NCBI GenBank assembly: GCA_037043015.1
Contig: CM073328.1
Span: 18,325,495-18,389,494, forward strand
DNA from: Bryum argenteum
Taxonomy: Eukaryota; Streptophyta; Bryopsida; Bryales; Bryaceae
DNA: 64,000 bases
Reading direction: 5' to 3'
The position numbers and the translations under genes are program-made. This document shows positions 12,458 to 23,597 of the stretch, piece after piece; positions within the stretch are counted from its first letter, which is position 1; every line of letters starts with the position of its first letter. The notes under the pieces are model-generated. The model did not search any database. It was not told where the DNA came from and worked only from the letters and a program-made list of their open reading frames with translations.

Positions 12458-13785
12458 CTGTAAAATTAAACATCTATGCAAGATCAAAATGTATCACTCT
12501 ACCTCACGAAAGATTTATAAGAGGCTATCACTCTACAAGTGTATGAATCTATTCTCATGATTTATTTTTGGTTAAGGATTTGAAGTCTCAAATATAATCT
12601 TGTGTATAGTAGAAGTATGAGAATTAGCTCAACACTTACGTAGGAATCGACTAACTCATTGGACATGATTGTAACAACTGCCATGATAATTGTATTGTCT
12701 TCATTTTTTCAATTAATCATAATTACTCAATCAGCGCATCATAATATGTTCAACCATGCTATCAATTTTATTAGTATTTATATTTGAGATAGCATTGAAG
12801 GAGAAAACCTCTAGAAGGAGGTGAGTGCAATGTGCTTTTAACAAAGTACATCCAATCATGTTCTCATGTAGGAGAATGAACAATAGTTGAATTGGAATAG
12901 TTGCAACCTTTCGTTTCCCATGTTTTTGTTCTTCTATTATGAATATCTTTGAAGGCTTTAAGTTGTTCCTCATATCCTAACAAGGAATAAGGGATCATAT
13001 TTAACTAACATGCCAACATTGCCAAGAAAAGAAACAAAACAAAAAGAATGAAGGTTGGAATGAGGGCATGAGGCACATGTAGATGGCGACAGGGAATGAG
13101 GAAATAAGGAGAACAGGAGACATGAAACAAGGGACAGAGAACTAGGAACTGGGCACAGAGGATGGAAAACGGGAAACAAGGTATCGAGAAATGCACCAGC
13201 TCCATGTATCCTTATAGTTTAAATTGATGAGCACTAAATAAAACGTTGTCATGTTGGAACAATAGGATCCTTACTTGTATTATCAAAATAATATCAAAAG
13301 TGTCATTCATACACTACTAGTAACTATATAACCCCTTAACATTGTGGGAGTATTTTAGCCAAAAAACACATTTTGAGAAAAAGCGTCAGATGTTGATAAA
13401 AACAAAGAAAAGCTATATATCATTATAACCAATCAAACACTCTTGTTGGAAACTTGCTAAAGTTTTTGTAGAGCAAATTTGAGTCATGAGGCATTAAAGC
13501 CTCATAGATTGCGAGATATAACATATTAGTATGCAAAGTAGAGTAGAAATTTCATCTTTTTTTTTTACTTTTAGAAGTGAAGATTCCGCATACAAACCCA
13601 TTGCATTTTAATAATCACTAATAAGAAAGATTTCCACATTTATCATATAAACATACTTGCACCAAAAAATTCATCAGAATTGATCTTGGTTCCAACATTA
13701 GCCTTGCAATGTTGAAAGTTGGTACAAGTGTACAACATTCATAAAAAAAAAAAAAAAAAAAAAAAGGTCTAAAAAGAAAGGAATG
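12458..13785. other. AT-rich stretch with purine-rich tract and poly-A
   Basis: It may hold the missing 5' exon of the COA1-like gene, but I cannot identify it. From about 13020 to 13195 the plus strand is strongly purine-rich, and a poly-A run lies at about 13743-13765. The purine tract may pair with the pyrimidine tract near 45180-45510 as the decayed outer part of the inverted duplication. Confidence 0.5.
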
Positions 13786-15090
13786 TTTGAAAGGATGGGA
13801 GAATTACCTCAAATGGTTCACATAACACTTGCATACACAAACCTCAAACTATCAAACAATATTTTACACTGCAGTACTACACTAGATCATAAAGTTGGTT
13901 CTTTTGACACTAATGAGCAAAAGAGTTGAAGTGAAAAGTTTGCACAAGGAGTGAGATCTCATAGCATGTTCATAATTTTTTTGGCTTGACAGAACACCAT
14001 TAAGATTAACCCTTAAACGTCAGACCCAGCCCGAGGGGTTGGGATTTTTTTTGAGAGAATCTTGCTCATAACTTACACTCCATTATACCAAATGGAATTT
14101 TTAGAATTCCAAACTGAGCACCTTAAAGAGATCTATACTTTCTTAGAATAGAGCTCAAGCAAATTAAAAACAGAATAATGCTAAAAATGGAGTTTAAAAG
14201 AAATTTTGGGTGTGGTATCAGGAAAGCATATGGCGTTTAAGGGCTAATATGATCTAATTTCTATTACTCATCATTCTTTAGGGGACTGTAGGTTGGCACC
14301 TATCACAGAAGGGCAGAATTTTGCCAAGAAGTAGGCTCGCAAGTGAGAATGTCCCGTGAAAGTTCCTGAAAGTTCCTTCATGATGAATATGATGGCCATA
14401 TGTAGTGAGTTCAAAACTTGATGGCGGGAATGCGGGATCTCCATGAGTTTCTTCTACAGTTCCTCAAAAAGTCAAAATTCAAAAAGTGAAAAAGCTCACC
14501 TGGGAGTCCTGAGTTCAATTGTGGTACTGAGATGTTGGGCACACCCATGGTTGAGTGAATCACTCATGATGTCACGATGGCATAATCAAAAGGACAGGAA
14601 GATTCCCAAGATGTCCCCATGATATAAAACTGCTTGCGTCTACAGAGAACAGATGTTAAAACCTTAAGTGATCATCGTGTATCGCACAGTAAAAGATAAA
14701 AAATTGAAAAAGCGTCACATCTTTGGTGTTTGTGAACGTGCCCCGATGACTGTTGCATGTATGCGAAGACTGGGCACAGCTAAGCGGCAAGCGCCACCAT
14801 TTAATCTGAGTATTCAAGTACCGGTATTCAACTTAGAGGTCAAGTGCAAGACTCCATGCCATGCTTATGTATCATCGTCAATGTTACGTTTACTTAATGG
14901 TGCTGCTTTTGACGGCAAGCTGCAAATTGCGATAGCTGTTAGAAGTCGGCTTCCCCCGATGTTGAATCCGACAGCGACGACTCGTCTTCGAACACTCCAA
15001 AGTGTAGCAGCGAGTTGCCCCAGTTTAAAAGTCGTACGAGAAAAACGTGACATGAGAAGAAACGTGAGACGACGGAGAAGAAATGCGGAG
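13786..15090 (+). repeat. inverted duplication, left arm part 1
   Basis: This 1,305-bp stretch matches 43506-44811 in reverse complement at very high identity. It ends at GCGGAG, exactly where the 23.7-kb insertion begins. The open frame inside it (from about 14668, no ATG at its start) is conserved only because the whole block is duplicated. Confidence 0.95.
14010..14243. mobile_element. TTAA-flanked MITE
   Basis: A 234-bp element with ends CCCTTAAACG and CGTTTAAGGG, flanked by TTAA on the left and CTAA (one change) on the right. Its copy at 44354-44587 is in the other arm of the duplication, so it inserted before the duplication. Confidence 0.75.
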
Positions 15091-15117
15091 AAGGGGATAT
15101 TCGTTATTTTGAGACAA
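15091..15117 (+). repeat. left terminal inverted repeat of giant element
   Basis: It reads AAGGGGATATT, three variable bases, then TATTTTGAGACAA. 24 of 27 bases match the right terminus in reverse complement. Confidence 0.95.
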
Positions 15118-15824
15118 AATGGACATATTGAGATGTTGAAAAACGTACACGCACGGGGGATTAGGAAAAAGTTGTTGAAGTATTTCAAAGATATGAAATT
15201 TAAATTAACATGCTAAGCAAAAAGAAAGAGTTGAAGGGTCCAATCACAAAGCAATAGATTTGAAAATGAGATCTTACTATAAATAGGAGGAAGTAGAGAT
15301 CAATTTGGCAATTTAATATTTCTAAAAATAGAAATTCAACAATACATAGTAAAGAATCATATAGGAACCATGTTCATATTAATTCCCCAGAGAAGTCACA
15401 ATTGATTCAAGTGAGATCATAGTTGAAAGACATAGTAAAGGTTGTATTGAAGTATGAAGAATACGTACAATTGTACAAGTGTACACTATATTTTGACATT
15501 GGTATATATCGTAAAAGAATGAAATCAGAGAATGAATGTAGAGGCATTAAATGTTGTGCCTATAATAATACTAAAGATAGAGTAATTAAAAGAATGTTTG
15601 TAGAATATACGAGGAATATACGCGGAATATACTAATCACAGAAGAGCAATAAATGCATAGTCACGAAGGGGATTATCCTCAAGTAAGCACAACTAGCTAA
15701 GCCCTGATATCTTAGATGTACTAGGTTCCACCAATCTGCGAAACACATTAATTATGTTGAATATATCCCGCTGATGAAGGATATCAGACCGGAGGAGGAA
15801 GAATAGAAAGGAGGAACATTAAGG
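15118..15824. other. left subterminal region of giant element
   Basis: AT-rich sequence downstream of the minus-strand gene block. I see no supported gene; a 70-codon open frame at 15423-15635 has no recognisable content. Confidence 0.5.
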
Positions 15825-16667
15825 CTAGGTCTCTTTAGATTTAGAGCCATTCTGCTTGGTTGAATTCTCCAACAACTTGGCTTCGGCCTCGTGTTGCTTC
15901 ATAAGCGCGCGAATAAGATCATTGCGACGAGAGTTTGGCAAGCAATTAGTACCCAAGGTCTCACTCCGACGGGCAAACCAGGTGTCAAAACATTCCCCAT
16001 CACGCCTACGAAGGGAGTCAAGAGAACGCGAAGGACGAGAGGATGAAGGAGCTGCCGATTCTCCATGCGCAGGATACGGCCGGGGTGTGCAAGAAGCTCG
16101 CCTTGATGGTGGGGGTCGCGATGCTAGTGGCTTTGCAAGAGGCAAGAAATCCCCCTTTGAACGAAGATGTCGCGGGGCACCGCCGAGGGATCTTGTTGTC
16201 CTGCTACTGTTGTAATTGTTGACTTGGAACGCGGGTTGTGATGTATTGGACGTCCCACCCACATTAATGGTGGAAGGAGGAACAATTGAATCTCGCAAAG
16301 GAACGTCCATAGCACCCACAACGGAGTAGAGCTGCCTCTGAGGTGTTTTTGAATTTAGAGCATCGGGCGACATAGAGCGCCTCCGCGATGGTGATGTACA
16401 AAGCCGCTTCAGGGGAGACGGAGAGCAAACCGGAGTCCGAACAGGACCACGACTCGGCGGGCTGTCAACAACATTGTCATCAACACTATCTCTTGTAAAA
16501 TCCATCGTTGCGGATGCTGCGTCCGTAGCTGTGAACATATCAAAATGCCTCGACGCGAGAGAGGCGGCAACACTTGCTGAGAGTGAAACAGAACATTCCG
16601 AGATGGAGGTCTGGTTGGAGACATCATCCTCATCACCGGACTCCTTGACGGTGGAAGGCGCCCTGAC
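15825..16667 (-). CDS. Ser/Pro-rich disordered protein, terminal exon
   Basis: I do not recognise this product. The frame is open for 280 codons from a good acceptor (TTTGTTCTACAG, ending at 16668) to a TAA-region stop at 15825. The first in-frame ATG is at 16538, so either translation starts there or an upstream exon supplies the start. It has an acidic start (KESGDEDDVS), then SP/RS-rich segments (SPSPLKRLCTSPSRRRSMSP) and a charged C terminus with a short helical stretch (NDLIRALMKQHEAEAKLLE). The composition suggests a nuclear, phosphorylation-prone protein. It lies downstream of the FCP1-like gene in the same orientation and could be the last exon of that transcript, but I found no donor that keeps frame. 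It is part of the giant element's cargo. Confidence 0.5.
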   Translation of the reverse strand, partial: VRAPSTVKESGDEDDVSNQTSISECSVSLSASVAASLASRHFDMFTATDAASATMDFTRDSVDDNVVDSPPSRGPVRTPVCSPSPLKRLCTSPSRRRSMSPDALNSKTPQRQLYSVVGAMDVPLRDSIVPPSTINVGGTSNTSQPAFQVNNYNSSRTTRSLGGAPRHLRSKGDFLPLAKPLASRPPPSRRASCTPRPYPAHGESAAPSSSRPSRSLDSLRRRDGECFDTWFARRSETLGTNCLPNSRRNDLIRALMKQHEAEAKLLENSTKQNGSKSKET

Positions 16668-16888
16668 CTGTAGAACAAACCCAGAAATGCAAGGAGTCGG
16701 TCAAGAAAGATGGACGCAAGAAAAATGGAAAAGTTATCCACGAAGCGGGGATAACTCTAGCCGGGGAGAACTAACGTCCTGTTCACAACCAAAAAGCATA
16801 CAAGAACATAAAGCAAACAACCAGTGAAATCAAACTCGACATAAAGAGAACATATGACTCAATGCATACAAGCTGATACCTCCAGAGA

Positions 16889-16909
16889 TTATCCCCGGGC
16901 CGGGCATAA
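16889..16909. repeat. single GGGGATAA-type palindrome (one mismatch)
   Basis: A 21-bp palindrome with one change (GGGCATAA in the right arm), in non-coding sequence upstream of the SP-rich exon. Confidence 0.9.
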
Positions 16910-17148
16910 ATAACGTCCTAACTGACAACAAAGAAAGAGTCATAAAACAGAAACAATCATCAACATCAATACTAAGTGAACAAGCATCCACAAATGATGT
17001 AAAAGAAATTGATCACATTGCGATGTGGTACATAAAGGATGATAAAATAATCGGCTTTTTTATTTAAACCATGATATTCATACAATAGCAACTCATTTAC
17101 ATATTTATCTACTGTGTCCTCAAAAAGGAATAAAGAGCGCACTAACCG

Positions 17149-18160
17149 TCATCTGGACAATGACTCAGGAAATGAAGGAGTTTCGTAAGTACGCCCTAAG
17201 TTCCTATGCGACTGCGCCATACCATCTAAAATAAACCGACCTAAATTGCTATACTTATTGATAGGCGGAATACCAATCCTATGATTGTCTACATAGGACC
17301 GAAGATTCCCAGGCCTGCAAGTGGCGAGAAGAGCAAGTAGCCATGGAGTAAGCACGGCGGACAGAGTATTGTCCTCCCGGCTAGATTTTGTCCAAGGCTG
17401 GAGGAAAATGGCGTTCCCAGTATGGTTGCAAATACTCTTCTCAGGACTGTCGTCTATGAGGAGAGTGTTATCCAACCCAAACACAACAGCACCGTTACTA
17501 AGCGGGAACACCGCAGAGGACAATGTTTTCAAAAATATCCTCTTTTGAGCATTGGTCGGGTACGACAAATAGACACCTCTGCTAACCTCAACCAATCCAC
17601 AAGACTCTTGTCCGAGGATCTCAAAAGGCTTAGGAAGTCCACTGAAGAGGTAGTCGATGACGGCCTCAACAGTGGACTTCTTCATCGAACTTCATATCAC
17701 AACCCTCGCAACATGGGCGGACATGGTCTCCAAGAAATTTCTCACTCCCGGGCGGCAGAAGACCGCCTTTGGGGGCACCTTCGCTGGGATGTCCGGCACG
17801 TAGAGCCGGTCTCCAGGAGAGCACATGGGAGAATTCCTCCCGAGCGATGGCAGATGCACACACTGACAAAGTATCCCGTTGATGTCGAGGACGACATTCA
17901 ACCATCGAGGCGGCGCCGTCGCCCGAGCGCACCTCGGCCATGGACACACTCAAATTGGGAAACCAATTCTACCTGGCATCAAAGGAAACGATAATGTTGA
18001 GGATACCTGATTGAAAGCAGAGACACTGCGATCTGAGCAAATCCACAATGACGGCATGCATTGCATCCGTGGCATTGGGGCCGATCGATCGGATTCTTGA
18101 TGCAATCTCACGGCCCGTGGGCGCAGAATGAATCCCACAGAGGTGAACTGAGAAAGACAT
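17149..18160 (-). pseudogene. FCP1/HAD-like protein with internal stop
   Basis: Exon 1 is 18007-18160 (ATG at 18160, donor CAG/GTATCC) and exon 2 is 17149-17948, joined by a short 58-base intron in correct phase. Exon 2 carries an FCP1-homology (HAD-fold phosphatase-like) domain: NVVLDINGILCQC (motif I), VFCRPGVRNFLETM, VVI-stop-SSMKKSTVEAVIDYL, then NTLLIDDSPEKSICN (motif III region). Motif I is DIN rather than DxD, so the second catalytic Asp is missing, as in the plant DLNG-type subfamily. The family has Trp where this copy has TGA (17692-17694), which points to a TGG-to-TGA nonsense change. The rest of the frame is clean to its stop at 17149. Within the giant element it is probably captured host sequence; a related dead copy lies at 55374-56408. 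Confidence 0.75.
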
Positions 18161-18348
18161 TGAGGAAAATCAAATCACACTCCAATTTGAAGGCAGAAAA
18201 ATTGGTATCAAAAATAAGTTTATTTACATCAATCATGTACAAGGGATGTGTCTGTCAACTCTGACCGAAACACTACGCTGGGTACTAAAACTACCGAAAA
18301 TCTAGAATACATGACGCGCCACAGCAAACGTTGACAACTCCAGAAAAA

Positions 18349-19860
18349 TCATAACGAATAAGGGTCGTCGATCTCCTGCAGGAGAAAATAGACGAATAAG
18401 CGAAGTTCAGGCAAGCGAATCGGTTTGGGTTAAGGCCAAGCGACAAAATCATGACGGTTGTGACGACGACGAGTTATTGCAGACATGCGGGGGAGGGTGA
18501 AAGTACTTACATCTTCATATGGCACTTGCGGTTGAATCGCGTTGGTCGGGCTAGACGAATAGTCCACCAACTGCTGGTCTTTGGACACCGGCGCCGCGAC
18601 GGGCTCAGGATTGGTCTCCTCCACTTCGACTCTTGGCTCCGCATTATCCCCGGCCCGGGGATAACTTACCAGCTGGTCGTACTGCGAAAGTTCTAGACCA
18701 AAATCGGGTGGTTGAGGAGACTCAACCACTGGAGCAGCCGGTGCCACACTCGATGAATCAGGATCCAAGGCAGGATCCTCGGCGGGAGGGGACACCTCAA
18801 CAGAAGAGTCTGCATTATCCCCGGGCCGGGGATAATCTCCAGACTGAGGAAGCTGATCGGCAGCAGCCTGAGAATCAGCAACGGCATCGGGCTGATCGGA
18901 AACAGCAACAGCTTCAGACACGATCTGGTCGGGTTCCCTCTCAGAGGGAATGGGCTGCGCCTGGGCGTCGGAGCCAGTCGCAGCAAGATTATCCCCGGCC
19001 CGGGGATAATCTGGTGTGGCCATGCCCGAGGACAGCGGCAAAGGCTCGACCTCGCTGATGGGTGCAGACGCGGTGGTCGTGGCAGTATTATCCCCGGGCC
19101 GGGGATAATCTGCAGTAGGCTCGGAACTCGGCGTGCCCGAGGTGGAAGGATTATCCGTATTCTGGCGAGCGATTATCTCAGCAACGTGCGATGGCATCGG
19201 GGTGCCAGATCTCAGCCATTCGAAGACGATGTTAGCCTCCGCGATCTTTCTTGCGTCCTCTGCTTCCTTCTGGGCCTTCTCCTTCTTCTGTCTCGCCTCT
19301 TCGGCTAGCCTCCTGTTGTTTGCCAGGAAGTGTTCCTCAACCTTCACACCCGGAGCACCTGGAGGAGGCGCAACACCTGCTGCATTCGCCATTGGGTCAG
19401 TAGAGGGATTGCACACCACGACAGGTTTCTCCTTCTTCACAGGCGTGCCAGCATCAAGAGCTGCCTGGTCATAATCATCAACGGGCCGGTTACGTTGACG
19501 GGAGCTCGAAAGTGTCGATGTCGGGAGCACGATGGCTTCGCGTTCGGGAGCTGCGACATCGACAACATAGAATTCATCCGCCTGATCAGTGCCATCGTCG
19601 TCACTGAGATCAATGAATACGTGGGTGGGCGCGACGAGTGCATAGAGTGGCCTCCCCCGTCTGGTAGGATCTTTACTCTGAGGGGTTCTGTCCATCGCAG
19701 GCGCCACAGTAGAAGAGGGCATGGCGCAAGACGCCCCATCCAATGGTTGACTTGGTGCCCCGGTCTCAGCTGCGAGATCGAGCCGGCGTTTCAATGGCCT
19801 TCGCGAGTCGGGGTTGCCCGATGATCCGACGACAACATCCGCAGATGATTGAACAGGCAT
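18349..19860 (-). CDS. long disordered protein with SUMO-type motif and palindrome-coded repeats
   Basis: I do not know this family. The main exon is 18511-19860 (ATG at 19860) with donor GAT/GTAAGTAC, joined to a 27-base last exon (18349-18375, EIDDPYSL then TGA). The product is about 458 residues. It has a basic stretch (RRPLKRRLDLA), a strong SUMO-interaction-like motif (HVFIDLSDDDG), an Ala/Lys/Glu coiled coil (LAEEARQKKEKAQKEAEDAR) and a long acidic Pro/Ser/Ala tail. Four copies of YPR[P or A]GDN occur in the tail, each encoded by one copy of the 21-bp palindrome. An upstream in-frame stop lies just before the ATG, but the ParB/methylase-like gene runs straight into it, so the two may once have been one protein. 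Likely nuclear. Confidence 0.6.
18644..19108. repeat. four palindromes inside coding sequence
   Basis: Copies at 18644-18664, 18815-18835, 18989-19009 and 19088-19108. Each is 21 bp, a multiple of three. All four are read in the same frame, so each adds the peptide YPRPGDN or YPRAGDN. Confidence 0.95.
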
Positions 19861-20530
19861 TGTCGTTGACGATCGAGCCTCGAGGGATCATCGGCATGGG
19901 CTCCTTCCCGGGCGTCGGGTCTCGTGATCGTGCCCCTGCGCTGGTGCTCATCACCCATCGGAGTGGAGATACGAGGAGATGTCTCCATTGCTTCCGGTGA
20001 TGGTGCGGTTGGCGAAGCTTGCGTGAGAGCGGTGCTATGGGCGATGCCGCTCGATCACTGTTGGCAATGCATGCGATGATGACCTGACCGGGAATGCCTA
20101 GACGCTGGACGTCCCGATCGATAGTCCGAATCGTCAGAATCGTCACCATCGGAGTCGTTGGATGTGGCATCGCTGTTCCTTTTCTCCGAGGAGTCTGCAC
20201 GATATCCGGAGCTTGAGCTTGAGGGGACCGCGTGCTCTCAGCTCCCATGTCGGACACCGGCTCTGCTGCAGAAGATGAAGGTTGGCTCCCTTCGAATGAA
20301 GCCCTCATGACGAGGCTGAGGTCCTGCATTTCGTCGGACGAAGAGCTCTTCTTGGGGACGTAGGGACAGTCATCGTGTAGGAAGTCCCTATAGTCGACCC
20401 TTGTCCTTTTATCCGCAGAGAGTAAGTATCCCCCGTAGTAGTGATTGTCAATCAGGCCATAAAAGGCATGTTTCAGGATCTGCATGGGAAGAAAAGAAGC
20501 GATCAATAACGGTGATGCACAAGGGAAAAG

Positions 20531-20667
20531 TTATCCCCGCCCCGGGGATAATCGATAGAACGACGCGAAATCGAAAATTTGCGGGATTACCAAAGAACAC
20601 AGAATACACTGGTATACACTGAAAGTTATAAAAGAAGGGGAGCTATTTATCCCCGGGGCGGGGATAA
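20531..20667. repeat. two palindromes in an intron
   Basis: Copies at 20531-20551 and 20647-20667 lie within the 233-base intron (20480-20712) of the ParB/methylase-like gene. Confidence 0.95.
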
Positions 20668-22144
20668 TGGGTCTATTTCGAGACAAATGAGGATGCTGGG
20701 TGTCGAGCTTACCAGGGAGGCGACCATGAATTTAGAGCCGGAGAAGATCCCGAGTGTTGCGTCACCCTTCTTGCAGTACTGGCGGATGAGTCCAATGTAG
20801 AACTCCATCCGCAGCTCGGAGTACTTAGCACACCACTTGGCTTCGTTGAAGTGCCCACTATCGATGTAATACGGTAGATGGGTGGGTTTGAACTCCGTCG
20901 GGTTTGTGCCGATGAAGGCTTCCTTCCTCGGTGTCTTCTTGAACAAGAAGACAATGAACACGCGTCGCGTTCTGGGATCTCTCGGGGTGGGCGCGTTGAA
21001 GATCCTCTCGACTTTCGCCACCACGTACTTGGATGTGCTCATTGTGTAGGTGAGGTGGCTGAGCTGAATCATCGCCTTCAGCTTCTCAAGCTTCTTCGTA
21101 GTGCCGCCGTTCACGATCCAGACCCATACGGTAGGGTCGGTGTATGCTGGACTCGATATCACCGCGAACTTTGCTACCAATGCTTTGAAAAACATTTTCG
21201 CACATTGGAGTCCTTGCAAAGCGAGAAGGTCATGTCACGCAAGTCAAAATGTTCCCCAAATAAACTGTTCCCTCAGCGCCTTGGTTGACCATTGGCCAGT
21301 AATGGTCATGGCCTTCGAGTCGAAGGTCCGAAGATCGAAAGCCTTCGTGGACTCCCGATGCTTGGACTTATGCCGCAAGAAGCCCTTGAAGAAGTCCTCA
21401 ACGTTGGGGTACAAGGACTTCAACTCCCCGCCGTTTTGAACTTCCCCGATTCTCGATCCGGTCGAGTAAAATTTTGGCTCGACGTGGCTGAGCAGCATGT
21501 TCCACGACGCCGTCGAGAAGCCCTTCCTCGACTTCCACACCTTCCATTTCTCATGGCATACTCCTCCGTCGTTGGGAAGGAAGAATGGGAGAGATGGCCT
21601 AATCGCCTTCAGCTCTTGGTACACAACACCCTTGCACTTCTGACAAAAAATCCAGTCACCACAGGCGTGGCTCAGGCGATGGAAGTACTTCGTCTTGTGG
21701 AAGGACAACCTTGGATACTTCAGCGCACCTTCGGCGGTTTCAACGTGGACAAGGTAAGTGATGACCCTGTCGATGTCGTCGTCGGAGAGATTTCCAAACT
21801 TCCTGAAGAGCTCCCGGCTCACATGATGCTTGTCTTGCGTGAAGTACGTCGGGTTCAAGCGATAAGGTGCGCCTGTATCGGGGTTGATCAGATTTCCAAG
21901 CAAATGAAGTTCGAGGAACTCTGCGAACTTATCGTACATGTTGTCTGGAAATGTGATAATCTGGATCTCGTGCTTGAGGTCCGATGTTGTCAAAATCAAC
22001 TTCCCGACCTTGGTGGGATCGATGTTGCGAAACCGGATTAACAGAAGATCCGTGAATTTCTGAGAAAACAAGAAAAAAAGGTTAAATGCGATGAGCGAAG
22101 GAACAATGAATACGTCTGGAACAAACTCAGAAACAGAAGGAGGA

Positions 22145-22165
22145 TTATCCCCGGGGCGGGGATAA
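22145..22165. repeat. palindrome in a stop-free intron
   Basis: It lies in the 132-base intron 22060-22191. That intron is a multiple of three and has no stop in the frame of its neighbours, so retention would insert YPRPGDN into the protein. Confidence 0.95.
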
Positions 22166-23597
22166 TCTTTGGGAATGGTGTATTGTCTTACCTTAAAATT
22201 GGTAGGATTGTAGACCGAGTCGTTATTCCGGGTCGCGTTCTCGTTCACGCTTGCGGATGGACGCCCACACTCGATCCAAATAGACCTTCCAGGTTTTATT
22301 TGGTTGCCCCACGTCGGCTGGGCGTGCTTCAGAGGGTTCGTGGTGTTGTAGAATGCCGAAATCGCTGTAAGGCGCTTTGGGTCGGTCTCGTAAAGAATGT
22401 AGGCATACCACGATTGAAGCTCTTTCTTCCTGTCCTCTGTAACGGGCTCGTTCTGAAGCTCCCTCGAGGCTTCCACGGAGTGCTGGCCATCAATGATGGC
22501 AAATTTTCCATCTTTGATCTCCTCCCATGTTCTTGGCCTCCTAGGGAGCAAGTTTCCATTGGTGTCAATGGGCGTGATGATGATCGTCTGCCTCCTTGTA
22601 ACATCTCCCATCATTGCGAGGTATGCCTTGGTGTTCGTAACGATGTCCCTTTCGAGACTTCGCACAACCCATGCGTCCTTTCCCCTCTCAAGCTGGGAAA
22701 TGGGCACCAGCTTCTGTTCTTTCTTGAACAAGAAAGAGTCCTTGAAGCTTTGGTTGAAGATTGTCTGCTCAGAAGCAAACCTCACATAGTCTGCCACTTC
22801 AGCAGAAGGTTTCGATGATTCCTTCTTCTCGTCGGGCGGCATCATGCGACTCACGGAAGTCAAGGCCGATCCTTGACTTGCGGTTGCGAGGAGCCGTCTG
22901 TTGTCTCTTCTTCTTGGGGCGGCACCGCCCGCAACGATCGCATCATTCATCGCCTCTTGAAGGCACTCGCGGAGGTGCCGGTAGAACCACTAGATCGCGG
23001 AGTGAAGCTTCCGTATGCAAAGACAATCGCAGACGCGGCGGGTGCCTTCTTCTTCTTTGCCGCTTTCTTCGCTTGACCCTTCATGCGTCTGTGACAGCCT
23101 TGAGAGCATGGTCGTAAGTTTACGAACTGTATCTTCTTGGTTGATGTTCTCCCAGCTGTCGATTTTGTCCTCCCAGAACTTGAGAAAGCCATGCCGAGTC
23201 TTGCGCAGCTCTGCAAGGAAGCCATGCGGGTCGAACTGCGCTCCGCAGTTTTCACCCACCTCTACCACAATCCCAAAGTGGTAGAGATCCCTACCCTCGT
23301 CCTGTTGTTGAAGGACACACCTGAGCATCATGTACTTCTGCCTGTGTGCCTCGAATGCTGTTACCCTCACATTCTGGTGTAAGGGAAGAAATGGGTCCGT
23401 CATGACCAACTTGGTCATAACGAGGACATGGTTCTTGACGATCTTTAGTGACCAGCTGACGACTACATCCTTGAAGACCCAGAGGTCAAGGCCTTCGTCG
23501 TCGTTATCGCGGAGGAACGGGTTGAAACCAAATGGGTGCTCCACCTTGTCTAAAGTCATGTCGAGGGGATTTGTGGCGCTGAGAGCCATCGTTTTGT

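Larger units (their letters stand above)
19791..23589 (-). pseudogene. ParB-like plus DNA-methyltransferase-like protein, damaged
   Basis: Exons are 22192-23589 (ATG at 23589), 20713-22059 and from 20479 downward, with clear GT-AG borders in phase. A stretch near residues 350-372 (KFAIIDGQHSVEAS) matches the DGQHR/ParB-Srx-type nucleotide-binding fold. Further on, KFAVISSPAYTDPTVW resembles methyltrans­ferase motif IV (SPPY), and IRQYCKKGDATLGIFSGSK resembles motif I (DPFxGSGT) in the order of N4/N6 DNA methylases. ParB-plus-methylase fusions are known from phages and bacteria. Both methylase motifs look degenerate here. Breaks: TAG at 22990; likely single-base indels in homopolymers near 21254, 21188 and 20180; TGA at 20055. 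The tail (DSDGDDSDDSDY) is acidic. The gene probably served the element. The methylase assignment is an inference from motif order only. Confidence 0.5.

Noticed and set aside
14490..14560. tRNA-like boxes suggesting a SINE in the duplicated block
   Set aside because: The A-box-like and B-box-like pieces are too close together and no target duplication was found.
14668..15216. 182-codon open frame, also found at 43464-43928
   Set aside because: It starts without ATG, changes sequence at the insertion point and is conserved only because the DNA is duplicated.
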